Assembly (NCBI RefSeq): GCF_036324505.1
Contig: NC_086350.1
Location: forward strand, 12,074,032 to 12,138,031
Length of the DNA stretch: 64,000 nt
Reading direction: 5' to 3'
Source of the DNA: Eleginops maclovinus
Taxonomy: Eukaryota; Chordata; Actinopteri; Perciformes; Eleginopidae
Under the pieces are notes generated by a model. It saw only the letters and a program-made list of their open reading frames with translations. It had not been told where the DNA came from and made no database searches. Numbering within the stretch: position 1 is the first letter of the stretch; the number at the start of each line of letters is the position of its first letter. Position numbers and translations under genes: made by a program. This document shows positions 14,210 to 26,839 of the stretch, one piece after another.

Positions 14210-17200
14210 ACTAACATGTGTACAAACACATGCAGCCTCACATGGTGAGAAACATGTGCCCTGCTGAGATCTGAGCTTTGTGGCCTTTGAAACTCTCGCT
14301 TTCAACTCGCTGCATGAGGCCAAGGATACCCAGCTGTGGAAAACATGCCACATTGTAGCTCTCAGAGACAAACTGGGCAATAATTCACCAATTAAATCAA
14401 TTAAGGTTTTAAAGAGAGGTAAAGTGGTTACCCACTAAGCTTCAATCAGATTTGGATGCCTGCATGGCTAATCAAATAAAAAAGTGTTTTAAGTGTAGAT
14501 TGTGGGCAGAACAGCAAATGAAGCGTATAATTATACAACACAGATACTGTGGTGTGCGAGGCTATGTAGTTTGGAGGCTAAATCAATTGACTTTTGATTT
14601 ACTGCACTTTAACTGTCAAATTAAATCATGCCAAATACTGTATATGAATACATGAAATAACAAAAAGCAGCACCAAGATTTCATTGATAATAGGAATGCC
14701 AGTAATTTAGCACAATTCCATAAAAAGATATAGGTGAACTCAATTTTACTAACAACTAGCTCAAAACAGGTATATTTTTTCAGGTTTCCCAGCTGAAAAA
14801 AATGCCTTTATTTGAGACAACATAAAAGAGTTCAGTCATTCAGCCAACTTATGCTCTCAAACAATGTGGATTTTCTAATTATGGGAACAGCAATAAGCTC
14901 TGACCTCATCACTTCCCCTTTGCACAAACCAGGGTCAGAACAACAGAGACAGCCAATAAAGAGATGACGCCAGCTGCCATTATGTGGACTCTCCAATGTG
15001 ACTCTACTATGAGGAGGATAACAAACACCTTTACGAATGTACTGGGCAAAGAAACCATATAGCACGTCCACAACAACGCATCATTATAAAGGTGAATCCA
15101 ATCAACTGAAACAGCAGCAGGCTAATGAAGATGTGTTAAAACAATTACTTGATTCATTGCTATGTTTGCATTGTTCATTTGTTAATTGAATGATTCTAAT
15201 TGATTTAATCAGAGAGAAGACAATGTTTTGGTTTGCTGGTTGTATCTTCAGTAAGAGAATGTGCTGTTTAGCCCAGTTTTAAATCACTGTAGGCTGGCTA
15301 TACTATTGAATGTGTTAAACGTTTAGTCAGGAAAAAAACAAGAAACCTAAGATATGACAAATTGTTATGGACATTTCCACATTTTCTGAAATTCTAAAAT
15401 GACGAGGCAATTTATGGAGAAATAAAGTTTGTGACTAAAATGGGTGAAGTTGCACTACAAATGTAATATAAACTCACAATTCCCAATCAGTAATTATTAT
15501 TTTTTTAAATGAAAGAGGCTGAGTACAAGACAACTGTCACTGATTCTACATTTAAGAAGACAGTATGTTAGCAGAATGATGCTAGGCAGCAACACAACAT
15601 TTGCAGAAAAGCCAGTAAAAAAAACACCAAGTACAACAATCCAAAACAGTCAAAGAGGAGTATATTTCACTTCTTCTTAACTCAACATGTAAGCATCATA
15701 TATCATGTTACCAACACTGATCACAGGATAACCAGACTAGACAATAAGCCAATGTTTCACACAACACACTGAAGACAGCAGATTTAGCATAATGGGCGGT
15801 TAGCAAACAAAACATAGCAGCTAAGCAAGCGTTAAAACACACAACACAGCTCAAAATACATTTCAATTAACACACAACTGTTCACCCTACCTTGTTCAAA
15901 TGAAGCAAAGATATGCATCAGAAGAGTCTTTTGGAAGAGTCGCCAATGTCCAAAAATCCCAAAAGGTGAGTTACTTCTCCGTCTTGAAATTAGTATTTTA
16001 AGGTGAAGTTACACCTGATGCATCTCAATAGTCCTGCATTTCTTCATGTTGTTTTGAGTTATTGACAGGGCAGCTTGATAGTGATATTCTACTTAATTTG
16101 TGACATTACTGTAGAGCCCGCATTAAAGCTAGGCCGCAGATAGCAAAGCAAATCAGAGAGAAAGGATCCAAAGATTGAACAGGCCGCCATTCTGCAAAAG
16201 GTGCGTTTGATTAATGATGCAGCGACTGGACTGGATGTCATGTGTGGAACAAGTTTCAACCGAACTGTTGTCCTTGGTGTGTTTTCTTTACCCAGCTCAA
16301 ATAGCCATGATTGCAATAACATCGTAAAAAAAAACAAGGTAACAAATTAATAAATATTAGATGGTCTCCCTTTGTGGTTTTTTTTTTTTTAAAGAACAGG
16401 ATATGCAATGCTCCCCTTAAGCATTGCTGTAACCAATCACTCTTATTATTTTAATACTGCTCACTATTTTAAATTCCTCCCATCTTTCGCAAAGCACTGA
16501 GTTCATAAAAAGGGCTTTGTTTATGATACACACTTTACACTGTATTCAGTGTGTTATCCCAGACTCTGAAGATTAGTTCACAGAAAAAACAGGTGTTTTA
16601 AAGTGCTTTATGGTCCAATATTATATTTGATATAGTAATTCTACTGTCCTAGAAATCAAAACATTTCCTTTTTCACCTGTGTGAAAGACCTGGGATCGTT
16701 TAATATATAAAGAACATTGTAAAGCCTTTTCAGTATGGTTAACAACATTAAGTAGCATTGCACTGCACTCGCACCGACACATTTGGAACTAGAAAACATG
16801 TTTTTTTAAGTTTCATAATACACCATAGACTCTATGACATAGAGGATTCAAGGTGTCATCATTGTATTAGTCCCTTGAGGCAAGACATAATTCTGACACT
16901 TTGTGACAAGAATGAATATCTAAAGATACCTAATTGAAAGAGAACCTGGATTGTGGTGAAAAAGCTTCACCCACAAGCACTCATCTGTCATTTTCATAAC
17001 CCGCCCAAAGACACCTCCGTCTGTGCAGTCTTAGCATCATCAACTGAAGCAACAGACAAAAGGTTAAGACCTTTATTAAGGCAGTATTAGTGTTTCAAAA
17101 GCAGCCAATTCTTCCTTCATTAGATTTATTGCAGTTGGTATATTCTCTGACATTTGCTGCCATGGAAAATTAGGCTTATGCTAACTTGAAAGTGCAGTTT

Positions 17201-20200
17201 TGGAGCTTCAGTTGTGAACGTTTCAGGGTTAAACTCTGCTGTCTGACACAAGGCAAACTCTTTTCTCAGGGCCAAAGGTTGTGAAACATTTGTTCAAAAT
17301 GACACTGCAATAATCCCTGGTCTGTATCAGTTGGTTGCCCAGTAAACCAAAATGGCAAACAAAGACCCATAACCTAGCTTCCATGTTTACCCTCAGTTAA
17401 ATAACGTGACTGGAGGCTGTAGACCAATCGTTATCTATCGTTCCTGATGCTGTGTTATATTTACAGCCCTTTTATGAATCATATGATGATACAGTATCCC
17501 AATGTACAGATGGGAATGGATTTTCCCAAGTCAGTGTCCTTCTATATCACACAATACTGAAGATGTGAACATCTCACAGAGCCCATTGTGCTGGTTAAGA
17601 TGGATTCATGTTTTCCCCCTTTCCATTACTAAAGTTCACCAAATGCATTTAAAATATGAATAAATCCCAATAAGAGTGACAGAGGTTCAGGTTGCTTCAT
17701 AATGTTGGTAGAAATTGAGCTAAAAATAAACCTTATTGCAATTCAAATGAATGAATGAGGAAGGGGGCTTTCATTTCTATTAAGTATTTTTAAAGCACGA
17801 CAGAGCTTTGAAATCATAATTAAGCTTTAATGGATCTTTTGGTACTTCAGAATGCAAGCAGAGGAGCCTGTGTTTCATCTAAATGAGACTTCTAACTGTG
17901 TTGCTGGTTCATTATAATAAAAATGGCAATTCATTGAATTAGGTATTTGTGGAACTACCGTGACTTTGGATTTCTCCCCTAAAATAGATAATTAAGTTGA
18001 CAAATGATATAGTCTGAGATCATAAGTGAACTCTGCAAATAAACAATTTGCTCTACAGTCTACAACTTTTAGAAAAATCTCAAAGTCAAGGACAAACAAA
18101 GTCAAGGGAATGGGGACTGGGAGGCCCCTCTGTGGTTTGAATGTTAGTTGTGTAAGTGGATCATAGTAAGTAGGACAGTTAAAATGACTCAGACAGACCC
18201 AGATGTGTCTCATCGCCTCTTCCTCTCAGAGAAACTGATCAAGCACCAGACTGGGGGTGGACTGGGTAGACAAAACTTACTGGCTAATGACCATAATCAT
18301 ACGATGCAAATAGATTTGGTCTTAAAGGAGATTTCATCTATTTGAAAGGATTTCCCACCACTTAAAAAATACACTTTAAATTGTTTTCAGTATTGACACT
18401 GATTTTGATGAATACTTTTTTACATGCATGAAATTATTAACTTCTTTTTAAATATGTTCAAGACAGTGTGGTTACATTGTATGTATTTGCATGCTTTTCT
18501 CAAGGCAGCCTGGAATATTCACAACACATAATCCAGACTTTCCCCCCTGCTTCATTTCAGATGCACAGGAAGGATCCATTGACAGCTGGCTTTGGATGCA
18601 AGCAGCAGCATGACTGAAGCTGAGATGCATCTGAATCAAACAGACAGGGACAGCCTCTGTCAACTTATGTGTCGAAATAAAAGCATCTCACACATGAAAG
18701 GACGAATCTCCATGGTTTCCCCTGGAGCTGAGCCTGGTTGCCATGGAAGTATAGGCGCTATCGCAAGAGGTAAAAAAAACACAGACAGGAAGACAGTGTC
18801 ATCTTTCGGTGCTCAGTGCCTAATCATGCACAGTTAGTTTTATTTTGGGTTTAAATATACTTGTCGTTGCTATGTTATCATACATTTTCTTTGTAGATTA
18901 GTATTAAAGAAACTTTAGTCATATTATATATTGTTTATTTAATCACCACATTGTTGCTCCCTTTTGTTAAGATGGACAAAAGTTAGCTATTAATCAAATG
19001 AATCCAGCTATCCTGAGTCCAGCCCCCGTCACATGATCTGTGTCCTGGCAGACTGTTTGCCTAACTGTTTAATGGCTATGCAGACAACATTGTGCAAGCC
19101 CTGTCCTGATTGTCCAAATGCATTTAACCATCCCAACAGCATGTTCACAAGGGTGATCAGACTTATCACTGGGGGCAACTGAGAAATGAACACACACAAC
19201 TGCTGTGTTGCACAAGGCCTCATGATGAGTTATTATTAGCCTTCCCTTTTTACTGACGTACTGTCAAGATAACCAACAATTAAACAGCCCTGCTTGTGAG
19301 CGATGGCCTACTGAAGCAACACACCAGCTTCATATGGAGTCTCAGCACCTACTGTACGTATGAGAGCATGGTTGAGCGAGTTTAAACGCCTTGGTTATGT
19401 TTATATAAGTGTGATCAGATGTGAGGAAGTCCTGCCTACAGTATGTGTGGTTGTTGTGTACTGAACCGGTCACGCTTGGACTCGGCTCCATGCAGAGCCT
19501 GAGGTGATTGAGTGGGTGCTGTCACACAGGACAGGTGCACCGACTAAGTGATGAGTCCGCTACGTGCAGATACAGTACAACATGAAGTGTTCCTGACCTT
19601 ATCATATACCAGGAATTTCTATACAGATAACAAGATGTTAGGTGGTTCCATCAGGTTGAATTTGGCCATTTTTTAAAAGACAGAATGGTCATTGTAACAC
19701 TAGAAAAATATTAATAGGGTGGAATATATAAGTCAAGTAAATCTAATTACGAAACCATAAAGAAGTGCAGGTCAGTTCTACCAAGTTTCTCAGCCAAACC
19801 TTGGACTTAACTTTATCTGTTTTGAATTATATTTCACATCAATGTGTAATACCTTAATTAAATACTGCAGTCCCAGTGAGATTGGAGCCCCACCAGGCAT
19901 CGGCAGTGTGTGTATGTGTGTGTCAGTCAGGTCTGGTTTCATCTTACTGTACATGATGTGACCTGACTCAGCCTAATGACGCATCTAAAATAAAGTGTAT
20001 AACTAATCTGGTGCTTGATGAACATTGAAGGAGGTGTTTACCAATTTGAAGAGTGGGGCCATAAACACTGGTATCATGACCCTGAAACAACAATCACTCA
20101 GCATCACGACTGACATCATGGAATATTTTAAAATGTATTAATCAGGTCATTTGATTAAAGCTGTTTAATATTGTAAAAGAGGATTACATCTGGCATTTGA

Positions 20201-23036
20201 AAGGATTTATCTTTCTTGTATCATGTATGCAATATGCGCGACTATTTAAGGGGGAAAAAAATCCCCCTTCCTCCCCTTCCTTATCAACTTACAATAGAAT
20301 TTCCTTTCTTCTTCAGAATATTTCACCTTAACATCATCATGTATGACATCTAAAGGCCATTTTCACAGGACATTTGATTGATTGCAATGGGAGTTGGATA
20401 CCAAATTACAAAAGAGTTCCACTAGCCATTGTCCCTATTTCTAAAGCAGCTGTTACCCTGAGAACATCAGTGTGTGGGGTACCTACTGGTGACCACATTG
20501 GTCAAATATGTTTACAGTGACATTTGACGTTGTCTGCTATGTGTTTTGGCACAATACACAAGCCTGGTAAAACAGAAAATGTGATAAGGAAACTGGTTCG
20601 AACAGACTGATTTACACTGGGTAAAAGATATGGTAGGGGAAGGGGAACGTTTGCTTTTCTAAGATAAAACAATAACATTTTCCCTCAATTTCAAGAAAAG
20701 AAAGGTTTTGCAGCAGTTATAAAATTGAATGGTAGCTGGACATTTAAAATATGACTGTTTATACAACTACATTAGTATAAGTATACCTGATGTTTTCAAA
20801 GTGAAGTTGTTGTCTATTCCAGCTCATTACTTGTAAATGTGCATTAGCTAGGCAAAGGCATCCTGATGAATGAAGGTAACCAGGCAACTGTTTTCAGACA
20901 CTTGAGATTAAGCCAGTGCACTTCCCCTGTTGCGCGTTTGCATTCATGGTGCACAGCTCTTAGGGAGACAGATGTTTCCTACAGATAATATGAAATCACT
21001 TCTGATAATCAGAAGTAAGTTCCAAAAACACTGCAAATTATGGACCTACACCCTAAATCTTGTACTCCCATTGCTGAACGTTACAGTATGTCTTTAATGT
21101 TCAAATGGCAAATATAAACATTTATTTGAAAAATATAACAGTGCATTTTAATCAAACATACGATATACTTATATATATTTAACTTCTAGAAATGTAAAAG
21201 AAAGGTATTTTGTATTTTAAAATCATGTAAAACGGGGAAATGGTTAATGAAACTGGGATACATTTATTATTTGGACTTACATGTGTTTTCCAGGAAGTAG
21301 CCGTTTTTCGAGAGGTAATATCAATTGCTTACAAGCCGTTATTTGATGCTTTTGTTCGGAGCAATTCATAGACTTAGTATGAGCGGCACCAGCTTGGATT
21401 CAGGCCCTAATGCTGCTGTTACAAATGTGCTATATAGAACCAACGCTTCGGCTCTTTTGAGTGAAGATAAATCAGTGGAAATCCCTCTGAATCCTATCAG
21501 TGGTTGACCAGCACGGGGAATCACCGGTAATTCTCTTTACTACAGGGTATTTCACAGCTGAGTCAACACTCAATGTAAAAGTGTCCAACAGTATCAACCT
21601 CTTCACAGGATCTGGAAACGCATCCTTTTAGGAGAGGTATTGTTGAAAAATGTAGGTTGTCTGTGTGGGATGTTTATGTGTTCCTTTGTTGGAAATAAGA
21701 TGCTCCTATGTGTTCTGATGGCTCAAAAGCGTGCACGTTAGGCTTGGTATTGTAGAGACACAAAACCCTAATTTCCATCAAAACAATTGAGAAGGAAATG
21801 GAAAGTTTTTGTGACTACGCTGAATCTGTAGTTCAAACTGAAAGTGGATCATGAGCTGTATTTGTCCAAAGGCTTTTCACAGTCGCACAATGCAAATTGT
21901 AAAATATTTGCATTATAAAGCATACTGCATTACAGACATTGAACTTTAACACCAATATCCCAGTAGGTTACGAGGTTAAAAGCTAACTATATGTATCTCC
22001 TCACATTACTGTATGTTGTTTTGACATCTACTGTATAACCAGCACTTTCAGTCCCCTATCAATGCTTTTCCTAACCCCTGAGAAACCTATTAATCTTTAA
22101 CTAGTAGCTATAGAGGCAGCCTGAGCTTTTAAGCCTGATCTTTATTGCTGAAAGCAGCAGGATATATATGCGCCTGTAGTCTACATTAAGAGCTCCTGCT
22201 CTGTTCAGTTGAGTAAACATGTATGTATATTGCATGGAAATGTGCAGCTTTTTGTCTTCAGCATGAATTGAGTCTAATCTGTTCTGTAGTTGTCTGAAAA
22301 AGATCTGTCTGTCTTTATAATCAGCCGTTTTCTTTTATTTTTCCCTTTAGCTTCCCTTTGATCTTTATTTGAAAGGTTAAATGTGTACATTTGTTTAAAT
22401 GCATGATTTAAGGAAATAATCTTTACTTAATGATCTCTGATGCAAAGTTCGGTATTTTAAGGCTTTACCAAATTCAATAACATAGCCTGGCCTTGAGTGA
22501 GTCATATGATATAAACACATACATTCTACTTCTAGAGTACGGGTTGTTCTGTGAACATATTCAGTTATTGACTGTAATTGTTATAAGTATTATGCATCCA
22601 TACGAAAAACAGATCTTTATACTGATCAAAATGATGCATCATCGACAGTGAAAAATACCCTCTCAGGTTTCTGGTTTCTAGTGTTATTTTAATCATTGGA
22701 AAGGTCAGGAAGAAAACAACAGGCTTATGGGAGAAATATGAGACTGCAGTAGTCTCCGGCCAGCTCATGCTGCTGCCACATTAACACACCAAAAGGCTGT
22801 ATATCATTATATTTACATGTTTGTGTTTGTTTATCAGCAAACCTTAGGTGAGGATTCACTTTGGTCGTGCTTCTTCATTCATGCTTATCCTAAGCATTGA
22901 ATCATAAAAATGCATATTGAGAAAATTCTGTTATTTTTTCAGCAGTGACACAATTTATGGTGTACATTTTTTTGTTGTTGCATATAGTCTTATTTTAAAA
23001 TGTATTAAAGACAAACAATCTCATTTTTTTCAATAA

Positions 23037-23042
23037 TTTAAT
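23037..23042 (-). terminator. Possible c2cd4a polyadenylation signal (ATTAAA)
   Basis: Reading on the minus strand, the variant poly(A) hexamer ATTAAA lies about 80 nt after the stop codon at 23123-23125. I saw no canonical AATAAA between the stop and about 22.5 kb. The true 3' UTR could be much longer, so this is only the nearest candidate. Confidence 0.25.
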
Positions 23043-23122
23043 CATTATAAAATCTTGTTTTACAATACAAAATTGAAAATAAATAATTCAAAACATAAAT
23101 GAACAGTAAAGGAAGTACTTAT

Positions 23123-24469
23123 TTATGATGTCACAATGCTAGAAAGAGGCAAATCGCAGTCACCAAGGAGATAGTCTCTTTTCAGGGTGGACATTTTGTT
23201 CACCACTTTAAAGCGAAGGGACCGCTGACTGAGGTCTTCCTCTGAGATACTATCAAAGAAGAAATCCTCATTGAAGATTGGATTACGGCTCTTTCTGATG
23301 ACTGTGCTGCGTTGCTTCTGGACTTTTCCGGGCACCAGAGAGAGGCTGACGCTGCAGTTGATAATCTTGGGGTCAACAGAGTGTGGATAGAGGCCCTCAG
23401 CACTGATCAGTCGAACCCGTAGTCTTTGGTTATCCGGGCAGTACTCTGCTGAGAGTCTCAAGCTGCCATCTCTCCCTATGGGTGCCATTCTTTCCTTCAT
23501 TACCCTCTCTTTGTGCAGAGTCATATCCATGGGGAATATATTGGGTGGCGCCAGTCTGTAGCTGCTTGGCAGGCCTTCAGCTAACCCATCTGATGCCCTC
23601 CTCATGACATTGGGGCTATTGTCTGTGGAGCTGCCTTCATCTGTGGACAGGGAATTGTTCCTGGACACCATTGCCTTCCTCATGTTCCTTGACAACAGCA
23701 GTTCATGGCTCAGTGCTTTGAAGAGGGAAGACTTGGCAGGGCATCTGGTCAGCAGTGGCGAGCTGTAGGGAGAGGATTCAGTAGAGGAAGTGGTATCGCT
23801 GTCCAAAGCGGCCTGCCAGTTCAGAGAGTATCCTCTCGGGGAAAGTCTGGAGGTCAGGGAATTGAGGCTGAATGAGGATGGAGAGGATGAGGGCGAAGTT
23901 GAGGGGGAGATTTTGGAGCACAAGCTGGACCGACTCCTGGGCAGCAGCAGGGGAGAGGAGCCAGGATCAGAGTGGAAGAGCGACTCTTTCCTCCTGGTGT
24001 GGGGGCTCTCGAGTAAGGTGCAGAAGCCATAGCAGGTCTGAGCTCTGGCCATGTGTGGAAGAGACAAGGCCGCCTGGCTCTGGGGATCCGCATTGGTGGT
24101 CTCCTCGTCACTGCAGCCTTCATAGGGGCTCTCATCCACACTCTCCACCTGGATGATATGCGGGTTCATGAGCTCATAACGTGTAACCTCTATCTCAGGG
24201 CTAGCCCTCTCACAGGGAGACGCCTTGATTACTCGAGCAGGCCGGCTGTGCTCCGTATTCTTCATCTCCTGCAGGGAGGGGATGGTTGGGGGGATGCAGA
24301 ACTCTGGGATGTTGTCTGGGGTGATGACGTTAGGACACAGGGAAATTCTTTTGGGTTTGTCTCCTTTTTCTCCAAACATTATGTCTCCAATTTTAAAGCT
24401 TAGTTCTGCAGATGGGAGAGGCAGGTTTGATCTCTCCACTGACACACGGATCTTCTCCACCACCCACAT
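23123..24469 (-). CDS. c2cd4a: C2 calcium-dependent domain-containing protein 4 (C2CD4A/B type)
   Basis: Complete 448-aa frame in one exon. The start MWVVEK matches the 'MW-LE' N-terminus of the family. Residues 47-62 (NVITPDNIPEFCIPP plus T) and 131-165 (SQAALSLPH, then YGFC, then LLESPHTRRKESL) are the family signatures; FCIPP is the C2CD4A/B form as I recall it. Residues 165-290 are rich in Ser/Pro and probably disordered. Residues about 334-448 form a single C-terminal C2 domain (RLRVRLISAEGL, then NPIFNEDFFFDSISEEDL, then YLLGDCDLPLSS). The usual cluster of Ca2+-binding Asp residues is not complete: loop 1 has one Asp, at 366. It is longer than human C2CD4A/B (about 365 aa) because of the Ser-rich middle. 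Mammalian C2CD4A/B are nuclear, cytokine-induced proteins linked to islet function; function in fish is inferred. The ATG context is weak (CCC before, T after). The tln2 neighbour supports the A/B assignment over C or D. Confidence 0.93.
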   Translation of the reverse strand: MWVVEKIRVSVERSNLPLPSAELSFKIGDIMFGEKGDKPKRISLCPNVITPDNIPEFCIPPTIPSLQEMKNTEHSRPARVIKASPCERASPEIEVTRYELMNPHIIQVESVDESPYEGCSDEETTNADPQSQAALSLPHMARAQTCYGFCTLLESPHTRRKESLFHSDPGSSPLLLPRSRSSLCSKISPSTSPSSSPSSFSLNSLTSRLSPRGYSLNWQAALDSDTTSSTESSPYSSPLLTRCPAKSSLFKALSHELLLSRNMRKAMVSRNNSLSTDEGSSTDNSPNVMRRASDGLAEGLPSSYRLAPPNIFPMDMTLHKERVMKERMAPIGRDGSLRLSAEYCPDNQRLRVRLISAEGLYPHSVDPKIINCSVSLSLVPGKVQKQRSTVIRKSRNPIFNEDFFFDSISEEDLSQRSLRFKVVNKMSTLKRDYLLGDCDLPLSSIVTS

Positions 24470-24494
24470 GGGTCCTCTGGTAGAAGGAAGGAAA

Positions 24495-24609
24495 CTGTAA
24501 AATCAAAAAGATATAATTGTAAATTGTGGCATTATCATCTGAAATTAAGCACTCAAAAAAGTCAATAAAAGTGTCTGCAACCATGAACTTTTCAGAAAGC
24601 TTTCCTTAC
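24495..24609 (-). other. c2cd4a: Putative intron in the c2cd4a 5' leader
   Basis: On the minus strand a strong donor (AAAG then GTAAGG, GT at 24609-24608) is followed 115 bp later by an acceptor (TGATTTTACAG, AG at 24496-24495). The next exon begins 25 nt before the c2cd4a ATG. None of the upstream frames joins the protein frame through this junction without a stop that I could exclude, so the upstream exon is treated as untranslated. Mammalian C2CD4A/B genes also have a non-coding first exon, as I recall. Confidence 0.6.
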
Positions 24610-24880
24610 CTTTATATTCTGAAGATATAGATATTCCACGAGGCTCTCCCACACAGAATGGACTGTTAACTCCTGCTTGAATTTCAGACAGTTGTGAGAA
24701 ATCCCAGAGGCTCTCTTGACAGCAGATGGAGCTTCTCTCTTGGCAGGATCGGCACATCTGTGGCTGTTTGAGAGACAAACACAGTTTAAATGAAGCAGGA
24801 AACCAGTGGATGTAACACACGCCCCCCCACACTGATTGCACAGGATCCTCCCTCTCTTGTTTTCCACTGGTTCCCATGGA
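24610..24880 (-). other. c2cd4a: Putative non-coding exon 1 of c2cd4a (5' limit approximate)
   Basis: This is the sequence immediately upstream of the donor at 24609. Two open frames cross it (about 110 and 131 aa), but they join out of frame with the 448-aa protein and resemble nothing known, so it is best read as 5' UTR. The transcription start is not determined; the limit at 24880 is only a guess based on the GATA-motif cluster further upstream. Confidence 0.4.
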
Positions 24881-24927
24881 AATATCAAACTACAACAAAG
24901 CGCATTGCCCCTGTAGTAACTGCAGTG

Positions 24928-25010
24928 AGATAAGCTTTTACTTTTGATAAGATGCTGTATATGACTTTGTTCTGTGAACACAAACAAGGTTATCTGATAA
25001 GATACTTATC
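24928..25010 (-). promoter_or_regulatory. Cluster of GATA-factor motifs in the putative c2cd4a promoter
   Basis: Within 83 bp there are about five GATA cores: AGATAA (24928), TGATAA (24945), TTATCT (24990), TGATAA (24995) and CTTATC (25005), on both strands. They sit just upstream of the putative c2cd4a leader exon. The density is unusual for a stretch this short, but GATA cores are frequent in AT-rich DNA and function is inferred. Confidence 0.35.
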
Positions 25011-26839
25011 CAAAACATGTTTAGAACATTTGAAGTTCCATTACCAAAAGTTAAAGTGATAAAGCAGGCCTGGCTCTAGAGCAACAGGTCAATCTGGCCT
25101 CTTTATAACTTTTACTGAAGCCTTTGTGGTATACAAATACAGTAAATGTTGCAGGTGCAATTGGCTTGGTATAAGTACAATAAACTGTTTATCTACCAAT
25201 TTCATGTCTTCGTTGAAGCTATATCACACTCATTTATTTATTGAAAAATTCATTCAAAAAATCTTAAGATGTTGAACACATACAGTATGCATTATTGCAT
25301 CATCACTTCACTCGGAAAATTCCAGGTATAGTTTCCATTTCTACATTCAAATGTCCCAGTCATTCAGTGTGATCTACAGTATTTGGATATTGGATGTGGT
25401 AGTTAAAAGGACATCTTGTAAAAATGAATAATGAATATCCTATTTATATATTTTTATATATATTCATACACTGAACATAGCTCCGTTAGGTCTTCAACCT
25501 TCATTGAACATTGTCATATCAATGCTACCCTCTTGTGGTGGCACACACGTTATAAGATAAATATTACCTAAATGCAGGCACAGAAAACTGTTGTAGTAGT
25601 AGTAGTAGTAGTAGTAGTAGTACAATACATACAGACGAGGAAAAGATTAAGAGACCACTTTAGCATTATCATGTTTTCCTTTTTTATTATTTGTAGCTAT
25701 GTCTTAGAGTTAAATGATTTTTTAATTTTTTTATTGTATTCTTTAAACTACTTACAGTTTTTCTGTTCAAGCCCTGCGTCAGTTGCTCTTGGTTTGGTGT
25801 GTTTTCAATAAGATGCTAATGCAAAAAGGACAGTCCCTTTACTATTGTCCCTTGGCTTATCTTGACTCTCTTGGGATCCTGGAGGGAAAGGAGGGATCCT
25901 GTCAAAACAATTCCACTCTGCCCTGGCCAAGGTTCAAGTGGAGTAACTTGTTTACTATGCGTTACCAGGCAGGCACGAAAGGACAGAATGATGTCAGTGC
26001 TCACAATATACCTGGAAAGTCCTAACTGGAGGAACTTCTCAGAAATCTTGTGTCTCTCACACCAAGGTTAAAATAATGAATGTGAGGTTAATCATAATGT
26101 TCATACACAAATTCTAACAGTTTGAATGACAATTATATGTAAACTAAAGTTGTACACACCAATCCACAGACAAACATACTGTTGGTCTTTGTATGAGTCT
26201 TTGTGAATAGATGTACTTATTACATACAAAATATATACGAATAAGCAGGAAGAAAAAGTTTCAAATCCATGATGTTTTTAAAAAGTAAATATGTATACTG
26301 TATTTTAATATGCAGTTTATTTCTTGACAGCAACTGTTTTTTTCCCCAAGCGTCTGAGCATATGATTGCATGGATGCTTGAATATCCCCATTAGATGGCA
26401 GTATCTGCTCAGATTAAAACACAACAGTGGGCTACACTCACATAGATGACACACCGAGAGAAAGATATTTGCCTGACTGAATACTCCCTAACCAGCCACA
26501 AACTCATCAAATGAAATATAATACATTGTTTATGAAGTCATTATTGAATATGCAAAATAAAACACTCCTTCAAACCAAACATGTTATCTCAATGTTTCTT
26601 TTTCCCGATGCCTTTCGTTGTAACCTACATAATGGCCTACTGGGTACTTCTTTTCGCTTGACAGGTTTTAACATCAGCTTCCATGTGCCATTCATCTTGT
26701 GTCAAATTGGGAAAGAGCCAGCAGTTATGGCCCGTCCTACACCGATGGAAATCAGCTTACACTCTTTCGGCAGGTGTAGTTCACTGCATGAATTCAACGC
26801 ATTTTCAAAAAAGGAAAGATGTCAGTGTTTTAAATCTAT
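25011..26839. other. Intergenic spacer between c2cd4a and the CpG-rich island
   Basis: AT-rich DNA without a recognisable exon. It contains a short GTA microsatellite (listed separately) and several AT-rich runs around 25.43-25.47 kb. It separates the divergently oriented c2cd4a and putative tln2 starts. Confidence 0.6.
25593..25622. repeat. (GTA)10 trinucleotide microsatellite
   Basis: Ten perfect GTA units. The reading frame that gives a poly-Val run here is a product of the repeat and not a gene. Confidence 0.95.

Noticed and set aside
20248..20275. Short hairpin AAGGGGG...CCCCCTT as a possible RNA terminator or small RNA
   Set aside because: A 7-bp stem alone in eukaryotic intergenic DNA carries no meaning and has no gene beside it.
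24545..24987. Coding upstream exon for c2cd4a (frames of 110 and 131 aa with several Cys)
   Set aside because: Joined through the 24609/24495 splice these frames do not enter the c2cd4a frame, and the family start MW-LE is already present at 24469. Cys pairs (CNQCGG) look like a zinc site but are isolated.
25572..25811. 79-aa frame with a poly-Val run
   Set aside because: The run is the GTA microsatellite, and the remainder is AT-rich without any motif.
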